Shown: positions 35,117 to 48,600 of the stretch, piece after piece
Numbering within the stretch: position 1 is the first letter of the stretch
Layout of the letters: every line of letters starts with the position of its first letter
Assembly: GCA_002633005.1 (NCBI GenBank)
Contig: NMRA01000678.1
Span: 65,613 to 129,612, forward strand
Length of the DNA stretch: 64,000 nucleotides
Source: Phoronis australis
Taxonomy: Eukaryota; Phoronida; Phoronidae
Reading direction: 5' to 3'
The notes under the pieces: generated by a model
What the model was told of the DNA's origin: nothing
Database searches by the model: none
Seen by the model: the letters and a program-made list of their open reading frames with translations, nothing else
Program-made: the position numbers and the translations under genes

Positions 35117-35968
35117 ACCGCCTTTGGTAACGAAGACAGTTTAACGTTGACGGTGAAAAGTTGCCGGGGTTGTGACGATCAGAAACAGGACTGTCAAGAT
35201 TGATGTCTTCAATTCAAAGGCATGGAAGTGATATGGTGCAAGAAAACGAATGGACATTGACATTGAAGACTGACATTTGATTTGGGCGATTTCCACGTTG
35301 CCGTCAGTCGCGTGACCTCGTAACGGCTTGTATACTGCATTTACTCACGCACCACAAAATCGTCGTTTTTTAAAGTTGCACGTTGCTTTCCAAATTAAGA
35401 TAGTTTTTGCTTCGAAGATTTCTACAAACTGTCACAATTTTGAGACTTACGGCAGTTTGTGCAGCTCCACAAACCCGTGAATGGAGATCCTTATCGCCGA
35501 ATCTTTATGTAATGTTTTCCTTAACAAGACTTGTGTTGCGAAACACACACCTGGATGGCCATTTCGCAATGAGGACATTAATCAAATATTTTTTACTCTC
35601 AGGTGGTCGCCGACAAATCCAGTGGCAGGACTAAGTTAACAAGAAGATCACTTCAAAATGACTTGTTTGTTTTTCCAATAGCCAGTTCGCCGGTCATCTT
35701 ATAAACAAATAACTTCATGCTCTCTCGTTATTTCCTCTCTTGTTTGCACAATCAGGGGGTTTTCGCGAGCACACGTTATAATAGTGTAATATTCTTGAAG
35801 TGATTTCGCTACCCGAAGACTTATAAGTCGCATTTGTACATTCCTCATCCACTGATTTGTTGCGACGTCATTCAGAATAAAAGACAGCAAACATTTGTTT
35901 TTAAACATTTTTTGAGATTTTAAGAATAACGCATCAGCTAAAAGTAACTAATTAAAAGTAATCATATA
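35117..35968. other. Intergenic, nothing recognised
   Basis: No splice-bounded frame, RNA gene or structured repeat was seen. Confidence 0.4.
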
Positions 35969-36237
35969 CAAGGGCGGATCCAGGATTTTGAGTTGGGTGT
36001 CAGGCATAACCAGAATTTCGCCTCATGCGCGCGTCCAGCCTAAAATGTAGGGGTCTCGAACTTTTGGGTTTGTGGACTTTATTACCAAATAAAAGACGGG
36101 GTTTGTTCAAGGCCTATGCATTGTGCATTCGACCCCCGAGCCCCTCTGGGTGCGCGCATATTCTAGTCATCAAATGGAATCTGGGAGAATTTTAGGGGTG
36201 GGGGCATGGCCCCCTTGCCCCCCTAAATCCGCCTCTG
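35969..36237 (+). mobile_element. Complete hAT-like MITE, 269 bp
   Basis: Terminal repeats CAAGGGCGGATCCAGG (left) and the reverse complement of CAGAGGCGGATTTAGG (right) pair with three mismatches. Flanks TCATATAC and TTATATTG could be a decayed 8-bp target duplication. GGCGGATC ends of this kind are typical of non-autonomous hAT elements. Relics lie at 15465 and 22490. Confidence 0.55.
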
Positions 36238-37112
36238 TTATATTGCCAAGCTGAATTTCACATACAACACTTTGTCTCTGTGCGTATATAGTTACTCAAA
36301 AATGAAAGATTATCTATTCGTTTCGAATCTTATTTTAAAGACCCAGTTCCACGTGGTTTCAATGATTACTAGCCGTTACCTGTGCTTTCGCACGGGTAGC
36401 AGCTAATGGGAAACGCCGATGGGAAATAGCTACATCTAAAAGTGAACCAATCGAGTGTTCATCGCACTGAGAGACAGGAATACTTCTTGAAGAGACCGTG
36501 TTCAAAGCTTCAAGCAGAATTTTTGTCACCTGTCTTATTTTAGTAGGCAATTAAGGTGTGCGGCTGTGGGATTCTTCCCCTAGACAGTACAAATTTCTTT
36601 CCAGACATTTGACCCTGCCGTAACACAAAGTACGGTAATCAGATATTCTTCAGTTTAAAAATAAGGTTAATTTCTTCTTTACCAGTGACAATAAATCTCT
36701 TATTTCAGCCAAAAACGTAGTTGATTCTCATTTTGAGGCCTGCATTCATCAACTAAAAAACACGCCCACCCCCATCAGTTAAGGTTCGTCACCGTGACGT
36801 CACCTTAGCACGGGTAATCACGGTTACGATAATATGCCAAGCGATCACTAAAAAAATCCCGCATCATTTTGCTATAGTCTCGGCTTGATTTTTTTGAATA
36901 ATTAGCAAATAAAAAGTACTTCACCACCTACCGACCGCACGGGCCACTATGTTTTTGACTCAGTGAGTTAGATAGAGATTGTTTGGCCTATGTGCATGTA
37001 CATTTATCTCATGACTTTTTCTGTGTGTTTTATGGTTGCACTGTACCGACACAGTCGAGGCCACCTATCCTATACTAACCATGCTATACTTTCTGGTTAC
37101 ACGAAAATACTA
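36238..37112. other. Intergenic, nothing recognised
   Basis: No gene or RNA is supported. A short near-palindromic stretch, GTCACCGTGACGTCACC, lies at about 36788. Confidence 0.35.
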
Positions 37113-37775
37113 AATGCACAAAACGTACCTCGATTAGCGTAGATGAAGTAATATTCCGAGACATTATTCCTAGGAATCGACCCACACGCTTCGAATTCCT
37201 AAGTTTCTTTCATTTTTACGCATTTTTTTAAACACTTTACTCAGACTGTTCACGGACTGTTGGCGGATCACATCCTACATGTATATACTTATGCGTTAGG
37301 TTACAAATTTTCTCTAGTAAGAGAAACTATTTTAAAGAAACGATTTCTTCCTTGAAAAGAGATAACAAAGGTGAAAAACATCGGTAATTGTGGACTGAAC
37401 TAACCACATTTCTAGAAAATAGTTAAATAACAACAACATTTGATATTTTAGTTACCGAAGAATCTGTGCCTGAGTTGCAGACGATATAGTTCTTAGCAAT
37501 TGAAAACTGAAACAGAAGTGTCCTATAATTACCAGTTTTGTACGAGAAGTTACGTGTGGGTGCTGATTGCATGTCGAATGTTATTTCCACTGATGCAATT
37601 GTATTACTTTAAACTATATTCGTAAAGTTTGAAGATCGAACCGGCTAATGACGCCGAGTCGACATTCACTTACCTTTTGAACTTTCCATGTCAGAGGGCA
37701 CTGTTGAAGTAGTGCCAGGTGTGAATACGGAAAACAAAATCACATGGCCGTATTGCACTCGACTGATTCAAGAAA
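37113..37775 (+). repeat. Second copy of the block upstream of gene B
   Basis: Homologous to 20690-21300, with an extra stretch of about 95 bp near 37645-37740. No TATA box, signal-peptide exon or CSAK-type exon 2 is found after it, so if it came from a family gene, the gene body is gone. Confidence 0.6.
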
Positions 37776-38476
37776 GTGTAATATGAACGCTCCCTTACAG
37801 GGCCCAAGAAAAATGTCTATGTTTGGTTAGTTTCGGAACATCATATTTTAGAAATAGATGATAAGCATTTTTGATTTGGACAGCTTTTCGCAGCTAACGT
37901 GGTTCGATCTCGTTCCTTGAGAAGCGATTTTTGGGTTTGTAAAGAACTGGGAGTTCGCTATTCGTTGAGACTCAGCGACCAACCAACGTGTAAAACTTGG
38001 TCTCAGGTAACAGATAAGTGTCATTTTTTTAAAGCCCTAGACTCATATCCATTTCAACTAAAGATTAATTTCAGATCAGTTTCAGGGGCGTAGGTGATCT
38101 ACATCAAAAGTTGTTTTTGCTCTGTAAGGCGGATTAATAATCCCGTTAAATAAATATTCAAATTGGTCATAGCTCACGCGGTCACTGAATGTATTTTCAT
38201 GCTAAACCGTTGTACAATAGCTTTGTTCTCCACACGTATTCGAAAACATCAAGGTGCAACACGTCACATTTTGTAAAATAATATCTGACACAAAAAGCGT
38301 GAAGCTAACAATTTGTTGCCAGTTGAAAAGGACTGGTTGTGCACACTCTACAGAAACAACAAGTGGAACAATGTTCAACAGTTTTGCATTTTTATGGGCA
38401 TCGAGAACATTATATTGCACAGATTGCGAATATTTTATTAAATGTGTCGTTATTCTCTATTTTACGTACACTCTAA

Positions 38477-38823
38477 TTCTCTAATAGAGGTGATGAAAAA
38501 TGCCCGGATCTCTCTTGGGACATTATTCACTTCTGCGTCAAAACACCCAGGTGGAGCCTTTACCTTCATTAGACGTTCAAGGAAGCCATCTATTCAATTC
38601 AATTTCTTGATTAAAAATCTCAAAGGAGCAAACAGAAATCTTGAAAGGAACTGTCCAACTTGAAGCAACTTCTCTTGAAGAGCTTGACGACAGATATTGG
38701 AGGACTATTCATATTTTTCACAATGGCGGTTCATGGAGTGTGTGCATGTCTGCTGCACCACAAGTGGTATTAGGACATCCACCATCTTTTATTACTCTAC
38801 TGTTTTACACCTTTACTTGCTAA
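38477..38823 (+). pseudogene. Coding-like stretch with one stop, unknown
   Basis: One frame reads GSLLGHYSLLRQNTQVEPLP, meets a TGA near 38612, and continues as KEQTEILKGTVQLEATSLEE, then DDRYWRTIHIFHNGGSWSV, to a TAA at 38821-38823. It looks derived from a protein but has no recognised domain. It lies next to LINE fragments and may be mobile-element debris. Confidence 0.25.
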
Positions 38824-38880
38824 TCCGGGAGAATAAGAAACAAATCAAGCACTATTCCTGAGGTATGTTGATACAGTCAA

Positions 38881-39174
38881 CTAGAAAATGCATTTGTACA
38901 TGTGTGTATAAAAACAGTTTACATCAGTGAGAGCAGTGATTGCTGTAGTTGAAGATTTCCATCTGTCTCCAAATAGTTTGTTTTGCATACCTTCAAAATA
39001 AATATAATTCTCTGCGAGATTATTTAAAATATTACACCTGTTAAGCAAACCAAACAAAATAGCATCGGCATTCAGTATCATACGATGACCTGTAAAAGAA
39101 AAAACATCTGTCAAGGGATGACCATAAAATTGGGTCACTGCGCATGACCAGTACAAATGAACTGTGTCCTCGGC
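38881..39174 (-). pseudogene. LINE ORF2 C-terminal fragment
   Basis: On the minus strand the text EDTVHLYWSCAVTQFY matches the zf-RVT motif (ET..HLFW.C...FW) found after the reverse transcriptase of many non-LTR retrotransposons. It is followed by ILFGLLNRCNILNNLAEN and YIYFEG, as usual in such tails. The cysteine pair before it and the polymerase domain are missing, so it is a relic. Confidence 0.55.
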
Positions 39175-39467
39175 TTACCGCTTCTAAAAAGAAGAGAGAC
39201 CGGAACCCAACAGTTCCATCTTCACAGACCTAAGCATTTGTGGTGAGAATGCGGTGAATCAACGTGGACAGAGACCATTTAAATTTTGCGTCAACCGAGA
39301 AATTAGTAGAAAAAACTGTATGCTTATCTCCAACAACCGACGTCTAGAGTGGTCCCTTTATCTAAACAATTCTATTTTGTTTTTTGAGGAAAGTTTCAGT
39401 ATGATTAATGTCATGTCATTTCTTAAAGGGACAACAAACAAACGATCTGTGTCAAAAGTCAGGTGTT

Positions 39468-39647
39468 TATTATGGGCAGTTAGTGCTGTATAATTAGTGC
39501 AGTCTTGTTCCTTATTATGGGCAGTTAGTGTTGTATAATTAGTGCAGTCTTGTTCCTTATTATGGGCAGTTAGTATTGTATAATTAGTGCAGTCTTGTTC
39601 CTTATTATGGGCAGTTAGCATTGTATAATTAGTGCCGTCTTGTTCCT
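39468..39647 (+). repeat. 45-bp minisatellite, four copies
   Basis: Four head-to-tail units of 45 bp (39468-39512, 39513-39557, 39558-39602, 39603-39647), each starting TATTATGGGCAGTTAG and ending TCTTGTTCCT, with only a few substitutions. Because 45 is a multiple of 3, the minus strand is open through all units (LTAHNKEQDCTNYT repeated), which explains the open frame there. Confidence 0.9.
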
Positions 39648-39759
39648 TACTATGATTAGAAATGATTTCAGTCGCAAAAGCAGTATACCTGCGAAGAAAA
39701 TCCCAAGCAACTTTAAAAAGGACAGTGTTTTGAAGGTTTCAAAAAGTCTATTTCAACGT

Positions 39760-40432
39760 AAATTTGAAATTCTTAATGTCTACGCTCCTTGCAAGCCTTT
39801 AGCAATCACTCACTTACGGAAAGTTTTGAAGGGTTGTAGACATATTTGTTCAGTTTTTAATGACGTTAAGAAACCTTCTGAGTCAGAGTGTAAATGGGAA
39901 ATAGAGTTAGGAGATAGTTAAGATTTGAAGAAAATATACGCATTGCCTTATGAAATTACAAAGGATCCCAAAATAGATGGTTCCAATTAGAATACTACAC
40001 AGGATTATTGCAACAAATACCTTTTTAGTCAAATTCTGTGTTCGGGATTCTAATTTATGCTCCTTTTGTAATGAAGCTCCAGAGACGCTGTCACACCTTT
40101 TTTGGGAATGTGGCATTGTACAAGATTTCTGGAAGGAATTCGGAAAGCTAATGCAAAAGTGTCGCATTCAGCTTCCCAACAGTCTCTCTTACGATCGAGT
40201 TATTCTTGGATTTTACGAGACGCATGATTTTCTTTTTAACATTTTGCTTCTAATAGCCAAACAGTACATTTACAAGGAGAGATGTTACAAAAATATACCT
40301 AATTTTCACAAGTTTATTACATATACTTATGAGTACTACAATGCTGAAAAATTAATTGCATACAAAAACTTTGTACAGGACAGCTTCTCTGCGAAATGGG
40401 AAAATTTCGTTGTTCACGTTAACTACATGTAG
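39760..40432 (+). pseudogene. LINE ORF2 C-terminal fragment with zf-RVT domain
   Basis: The first part reads SECKWEIELGDS, then a TAA (39919-39921), then DLKKIYALPYEITKDPKI. The frame shifts near 39975 and continues as ILHRIIATNTFLVKF and CSFCNEAPETLSHLFWEC (the CxxC...HxxxxC zf-RVT zinc site), then VQDFWKEFGKL and LLLIAKQYIYKERCY. This is the end of a non-LTR retrotransposon polyprotein. One stop and one frameshift make it dead; the reverse transcriptase core is absent. Confidence 0.8.
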
Positions 40433-42571
40433 AAGTTATTTACTTTAAACGAGATACGAGAATGATCTTTCCTGAGGTGTGCATGCGTGAATGAATGGAT
40501 GTACTTATTTATTTGTTTGTTTGTTTTTGTACTGTTTTATAAATGATAATAATTTCTTTAAAAAATGTTTTGGAAGAGCAAGTATGATCGAGGAGACAGT
40601 TGATGTTGTTTGCAGCAGAACATGGTGTGTCACGATTTTTATCAATCCCTTTAACAGACATACATTAGATTGGTGGAATGTGAGCGGAGCTTCATTCTTT
40701 GCCCTAATCAAAGGTGTAGTAGAAAAATTCTTGTGGAGCCTGTACGAGTTTTGTTAGACTTTTCAAGCTTAAAAAACAGGACTGTGTATGAAGAATATAC
40801 AAGATCTGTATAGCAGCAACATTGTTTTGAGTCAACATCTGTCAAGTGTTTGTAGATTTAGAGAATTTCGCAATGTCCGTCATAGCGACACGGCAACCTT
40901 TTTATAGCTTCTCTATTTTATGTCTAAAACCCGTTTGACGCAGTTTGGTGAAGCTGCAAACGTCAGAACAATGACTCAGGATCAGCATTTCGCAATGCAG
41001 GCACCGATTAAATATGCACTCGATCAGGTGATCAACGGTGAATGTGAACGACGGTGTTTTGACGACATTTTAGTGAATGTTTAGTCTCATAATAAACAGT
41101 TTGCTTTTTGTTGGAATATTATTCTTCATTGGTTCACGAAACCTTATGTTCACAAAACAACAAATCTCTAAACTGTATTTTTGGAACATGTTTGATTTGT
41201 ATAAATTAAAGTTCAATAAGCAAACAAGAACAGTCAACAGACCGTGTTTGTGTTCTACTTAAATACTTTTTCTTTTAGCCTAAGGACTAATATTTCTCAA
41301 CTCAAACACACCTATCCACAGCCATTATACTTCTCGTGGGATGCTACGTGTTTCTCACGCTGCTATGTTTGAACAGTTGACAAAAATTCACAATGGCCGA
41401 CGCGTTTCATTCAATCCATCTAACATTCTGGTCACGGTGTCCATATCTGTATACTGCTATCTTCGTCTTATTCATATTTGGGTAACCCTGGTTACGAAAA
41501 ATGACGGTCCCACTGTGACGACTTCCCCATTAATCATATTATCAGGCTTGCTGAGAGTCTATTTAATGAAAATTTTACAAGGAAACTTACGAATTAAGTG
41601 AAAAAGAATTACTGATAAATTAAGGAAATTTTAGGAAAAATTAGACCGTAAAAATCTGATCAAATGGCTTTGTCATTGAGTTGTTCACCAGGTGCTAATG
41701 CTAACACAGAGTGGATGGGAAACAATCGCTTTACTCGCAAGCTCCCTTTGCCCATTTCTAGTCCACCCCGGCACAAAGTACTCTGGTAATAATTAACTCC
41801 TAAAAGCTGTATAGTTTAGTAGCTATACCAAGCAGATTTAGTCATTTAGGAAAGTGAGTTTTCTATGATTATGCTGGCTGAGACCATTCGTACTTTTTCA
41901 GACTCAACTAGGGATTCAACTGGATAACTAGCAAAGCTCTAGAAACATAACAAGTCGTTCAAAAACAAATGTAGGGTTTCGCTTTGATTAGCACTATACA
42001 TCGTCGGGTAAGTCGTTTTCAAGGCAACCAGCAACGAAACACCTCATGAGGTCGTCGTCTCGATTTCCGTTCACTTTGACTGGAAGCCTTAAGAATCGAC
42101 GATTTTCAAACACGACAGATTTTGCTCTTTGATAGCTCTGGTCAAGAATGATAACAGTTTTCCATGCAGCGAATTTCTTGGGACAAAAGCTAGATCAAGT
42201 TAGGAGCTCAATAACGCTTGGACTTTGCAAGAAAAGCAAGACTTTGCGAGATTACGCGAGACATTGCCGTGCATTTCAAAACAGAGCACGTGATTTTGGC
42301 TAGATTTTTCTTGCCGCAAGGCAGTTGCTGAACTCTATCCTGCCTTGTCCTCACGAGGTCACAAGAGCTTTCCTCGAGTCTGCACAACACATCCCTGGTT
42401 GCATTAACTCTAAACTGTATAAATAACTTTGGGGGCGGCGCGCGTACTCAATGCCGAGCTTTTGTGTGCGGCACAAAAATATGTCATGTCGCAACACAAG
42501 GGACGTTTACAGAGTTTCGACGTTTCACAATTATATGGTGAAGTGGGGCGGGGTATTTGCAGAAGGTTTAC
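40433..42571. other. Intergenic up to the gene C promoter
   Basis: No gene is seen. 41640-41690 resembles 1020-1065 (AAAATC.GA.CAAATGGC), a short dispersed repeat. 42200-42340 is shared with 33480-33610. Confidence 0.4.
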
Positions 42572-42580
42572 TATAAAAAT
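42572..42580 (+). promoter_or_regulatory. TATA box of gene C
   Basis: TATAAAAAT lies 54 nt upstream of the start codon, predicting transcription from about 42600 (GGTCAGCC) and a leader of about 25 nt. Confidence 0.7.
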
Positions 42581-42625
42581 AAGCTGTCAGCTTGCGGTCA
42601 GCCACTTTTTACCTGACTGACGAAT

Positions 42626-45600
42626 ATGAAAGTCTTTCACGTTGCCCTGTTTGTTCTCCTCGGCGCTGTGGCTCTGGTGAGTTCGCGTAGTTGTTAATTG
42701 AGCACATGCAACCCATTTCATGATCATTAGGATATGTTTACGAGCAATCCTGGAAAACGTCAAAATTTAGAAAAAAACGGGAAATTTGGAAATGCATGTC
42801 TTACGAAATGCCGATCGGAATCGAACAGAACGTTCATATACTATTTATACACTACTCTCCAAAACTTTGATAGGAATTGCTTAAGAATGTTTCAATTTTC
42901 CTGAAAAGATGTCGAAAAAGAAAGTAGTATAATTTTAATGAAATAAGTTGCTTGAAACAAACTGAAGTATAATTCATCTTGAATATTTATACGGCGAAAA
43001 TGAAGTCATCTTGATGTAATCGTGAGTTTACCACGAATGAACTTTTCTTTTTGCTAAAACTTATTAACACAACACGCAATGCTATCAATGACAGGTTCCA
43101 AAGCTCATTTTCTACTTTCGGAAAATTATGGTTTTAATGAATTAATTTACGTTTGAGTTTAAATTATTTGCCGAAAGGTATAGACTTGCTTAGAAGGTTA
43201 TCCATAACCTTTACATGAATTATGCAATGGTTCTGTTAAAGTATCATTTATCTTGAAAGTATCAATGTTTATTTAAAAAGATACGAAACCTTGTTTTAAA
43301 CTAACAAATATTCCATACAATAAGGACATTTAGGTATTGGAAACAAAGGTGATACGTAATCATAGTCAAAGCTCATAAATTTTGAAGCAAGTTTGAAAAG
43401 TCCCTCGGCCTATAAATTCTTCTAAATCTACAAGCGCGACAAACGCTTTGGACGGTTTACTCTACGGTTGTGGAAAGCGGCAGCTTACCTCTAATCCCAT
43501 ATCCAGTGTGTGCTTTTATTTCGCTAAGGAAGTTCAAAAGTTGGGTGAAATTGTGTCAACGTAAACTACTGAGTAATTTCCATGTATACCTGACCACCTT
43601 TTAGTTTGCTGTATTTAATGTAACACTGCACCCATTCATTTATTTGCGTTCAAGTTGACACGGTCATAAAATGAATTTTTGGCTCATAAATGATGCCACT
43701 GTGACAATTTTGTATGTTTTCTCTTTGTACACAAACACACACACACTCATGTACGTACGCGTGTTTATCTGAATAATTTGTAATAAAACACCGATATTAC
43801 TTTTGTTCCAGTGTTCAGCCAAGAGCGTAAGTGGTGAAAAGAAACCGAGCACCGGTGAACACTGGAGACCACCACGTAAGTCACATCCCTTACAAATTTA
43901 TCGCAAGTCTTGCTCATGGGTGTTAAAGACAGGTAGCAGCACACTTACTGCGGAGAAGAGCGTGCAAGTCTACAATGGAAGCGGTACCCTTGCCGCAGTG
44001 AACAACACACTATTAGCTTCACATGAGTGGTGAAAACGCCTGCAATTTCACTGGCTAAAACGCTGACGCAAACAGTTTTGGGGTTAGTCAAAGCGCTAGC
44101 CGCCAAAAGTGACACATTAATATGTGACTGTTCACGTGATTGGCGTTTTTGCTACTAGCGAAAGTTCTAGAGTGAAAAACGCCCTATTAGCCATTTTTTG
44201 AACGGAGTATTCTATCTCAACTATATCATTCATGTGGTATACGTGTGTAGGCGTGACGTGGACATACAACAATGTAAGCGTGTTCAGTTTATGAGCAGTA
44301 GGCCGTGGGGAATGAATTTCTCCCCTGTATCCCGCTTCACTCAATACGTAGAGAGATAGTAATGTGAGATCTATGCAGCTCTGCGGCTTTTTCTTGGTCA
44401 ATCAAACTTTCGAATTATGCTACGTATACATGAGTAGAGTAAACACTAACAGTTGCGCGAGATGACCGCGAACTTGAGAGGTCGGCTATTACCAGCATGC
44501 ACTTATTTTGTTTCCTCACCACCCTAATCAGTTTCGAAAACACGTCCAGTCCCTGTCATAAATTGATGTGTCCTTTTTATGAGAGTTCGATTACCACCTT
44601 TAAGAGATGCCATCGTTTTTGAATACTTAGCATCCGGAATAAAGAGGGGTGGAAAGAAACTAGGTTTCAGGCTCCCACAAGCGTGACCGTTTGTGACTGA
44701 GCCTGCAGATACACAAGTCGGTTCTTGGACGCCTGCATTTCAATGAAAATGTAGCGTACACAAAATACCACAATATAGCTGCAGAATAGCAAATGGTGCC
44801 ATAACTACATGTATGCTACAGGTATAAATATTTTGAAACTCAACTCGAACTTTAGTCAATTCTACCAATTCTATGTAATTGATGCTTCCAGCCGTGTCCG
44901 TGGCCCAGCTCAACAAGGCAAGCGCCAGTCTAAAGGAGTACTTCCCCGTAGCCGAAGGTTGGTTCCACGCAATCAATGAGGAGCTTGGCAAAACCAAAGC
45001 AGATGGTAAGTTCCATTGTGGTTGGGAATCCTAATCACTTAGATCTGACCTGTTTACGGATAACAAAACCGAAGCGTGCGCATCTCAGGGCGTAGATTTG
45101 TGTCATAAACGTCATCCAATAAGAAACTCGAAAAGTGTCACGCAGGCGATAGCCAGCTCGGTAAACTGGCTTAGTCTCACTTACGATAAATTTCTGGCCT
45201 CTTGAAATAATACTAAAATGAAGCGAATTCTCCAAACCGTTTATTGGCGTTCTTTTTGGGATGATGGCAGCTATTCCGCGCTCAACAGTTTACAAGACTG
45301 TCGGTGCTCGTATAGTGGGTCGCAGGCGCACGTGGGCACAGTCAACCACCTTTTGGCATTTGAACGTAGCGCCTACGCACCGTAAGTTACGATCAGTGCT
45401 CAAGGTGATACGGTGGGCTTTGGGCGCCTACTTACCTCTAATTTTGCCACTGCAGCACTGCAGACTGATGCAATTCACTACTAAAAATTACAATCAATAC
45501 ATCGACTGACATTTAAATCTGGAACAGTGCCACAAAAGGAGCCGGGGGCTCTCCATTGAATAAACGACGTGGTGTGTGGTTTATTACGAGCTCTTGGCCA

Positions 45601-48600
45601 GGAAGCCACAAAAAGATAAATGGTAAATACCCACATCCCGAAGTACGAAAACGCCACTCTTATTCTGTTCTATTTACCCACAATGCTGTGCATCACTTGG
45701 CACCTGTCTGACTGCTGACGCAACGCTAACTTGATACATCATTAGTTAGTAATGACCATAGACTCGGTAATCACTACTTGTCCTATTCGGCTGAAAAGTG
45801 TATTAGCCTAGAGCTTGCGTTTTTCAATCTTTGCATATAAATATTTGAATAGATGTCGTGCGATTTTCCCGAACGCTTCTGAATTTTTGTTTACATGGAC
45901 AATTTATGGGGTATCAAGTGTTTCGAAATTGTATAAAAAGTATCATTTATTATTGAAAGGAAACCGTTTATTTTTTAAGCTCAATATTTGTAAATAAAGA
46001 AAATCCAAAATCTTCCGTCTTAGCACTAACTATTTCAAAACTATTTCCCCGAATTATGGTCAAATAATCCCTGGTTTAGCTATGACTTTTTGATAAACAA
46101 TTTGAATTAATTGACTACTTAGCTGAAAGCTAATGATCAAGAAATCGATTTTTATTTACTATTATTGGTTTTCAAAACACTAACAACGCGTGACCCCTTA
46201 TTCTTACGTTTTATTGTTTCAGCCGACCCTGTAAAAGGACTGGAGGCGTTTCTGCACACGATGCACCAACTTTACAATGTTTCAGCTAAAGCTTACGAAC
46301 CCTTTTACGGAATGTTGTATTCTATGATGTTGTCTGGTAAGTGTGAGTTACAAGAAAAGATCTGCTGGGACTCTTGTGGTCCGCGTCACATGACTCTGTG
46401 AAGTTCTGTCTGTCCAGTAACATTGCTGATGCCGTTTTTGATGTTTCATTCGCGTACATTGTTGCTAACAAGTCATTATAGTTTCATTCGGTTTTATCAA
46501 TTAATTAGTAGAATTGCATCATTTTGAGATCTGCTTCACAAAAATCCGCATTAAAATTAATTGATCTCAAGTGGCGTTGTAACAAATTAGCGTGACCGAA
46601 AAATCATAATAAAGTTGCTTTCCAGAACATGCGTTTCGCTCTGTGTATTGTAAAAACATGCAATGTAATCCACACTGTTGAAATCTAGAGTTTAGACAAC
46701 TTAATAATATAAAGTTAGTTTCAACTTGTAGTGATTTCTGACTTGGAGAGGACTGATGGTTCTCAGTTGCTCAATAGTTAGCTTAATCCCGCCAGTCGGC
46801 GCTTGGGCTCTGAAGTAGCCTATTCGAACATTTCATGGGTTCGACACATCAAATGAGGTGTCGCCTCAAGGCAACTTACGGGAACCCACTCCGTCAATAT
46901 CAAACTGCCAGTTCAGAAACCTGACCAGAAAATTCCTTTAACGTGAGTAAGGAACAGCAAGAGTGCAGTTAAACGAAATCAAAAACGGTTTTTGACACAA
47001 CGTGGTTTTATCGTAGACAAAAAAATGTTTAGAAACATGTCTAGATCTTAAGAAACTTGTATACCATGACATACGTGTACGGTAATTTTCCACTTATTTC
47101 GCACAAAAATATATTGCCAAAATAGTTACTCTTCTATTTTTCAAATGCTGATTATCTTGCTACAAACAATGGATGCTTTTGCAAAAGTTGTTTCACGCGC
47201 AACAACCGATGCCGGCAATAGACTAAAATGTTATCAATCGTTCCTTTTGTCGAGAAATTTGACAAAAAGAATTGACCTTGACGGCCATATTGTCTGCCAA
47301 AAAGGGAAGAGTTACCGTACTTATGGCTGTTCTTTCAGGTTTTGCATGGGAGCATTATAACAACAACTACCAACAGATGGCGGAGAAGTGGGAGGAACTG
47401 GCAAAAGAAGGCAAATTTGATGAAAGTGAGTAGAAGCGGAAGTCAATTCAATGAAGATGCAAAAAGCGAATAATGAATAAGGGGTCAGGGTCCTACCCAT
47501 TGCCACCAATCAAAATGACTGAAGAAGTAAATGAAATATGCACAGTGGCACCGGTATACTAGACTGTGGCTTGTGTTATCTCTTGTTTTATTTAAACCGA
47601 CTATTATTGGACTTGGCTTTCTATTTTGTTATCGCTATTACATTAAATGATCCGCATACAAGAGTCGTCATGGAGACATGACATACATGTAAAGAACTCC
47701 ACGTATTCGTTACTAACGGGATTAAATGTTGGGCTTCTCATTCCAGTGCACATGTGAATGTAGCTACGTTGAAGCCGAGCTTTTATTTTGTAGGTTTAAT
47801 TAAGCGCATAAATACATATTATTCAAAGTTCTAACGTTGAAATTTCTGTCTTACGCTCCACAACTGTTTCCGAAAATAGTTTAATCTCATTGCAGCAAAA
47901 TTCAATGTTTCATATTAGCTGGTTAATTAGTCGATCTTTATTAACCATTGCTAAAACTGTAATATGTAGACAATTCCGTGACAAGACCTCATGACGTAAT
48001 TCCAAAGCAGGAGTGTAAGACAAAATTTCTGACTTGTCACCTAAAAGTAATTTTTTTAAAAGAAACCTCAGCTTTGTTAACACTCTAGTGACTAATGATT
48101 GAAAACATTTCTTGCAAAATTCTGGTTCTAACTAGTCTGTGAATACACTTACAGAACTCGCCACAGAGGAGATGGCTGAAGCGTTCAAGAAGGACATTCA
48201 AGGAATTCGGGACGAGATTTCTTGGGCCAAGACCGAAGTTATCAACAAAATTGAAGCGCTTGACCCGGGTAAGCGTTCTTTTTTCCGTACTGTAATTAGT
48301 GGAAACCGATGAAGACTTATTGGTTCTTAAGAAATGTCATTCGCGTTAAAATGCAGAACAATAACTGACAGTTATACATACACGCATACATACATGCAGA
48401 CGAACACACCAACATGCGTATAGTGGTCCAACACGACATTGAAGTACAACAGTACAGCAGCACAGTCACAATACAAATGAATGCAGTTTCTGAGCAAATA
48501 TGGCGTCGTTACCCACAAAAATACATTACACGAAAACAATAGTGTGCAATAGACATGCTGTCGTTAGGAGTAGCGTTGAAACGCGTTTTCTGCTTCGTTC

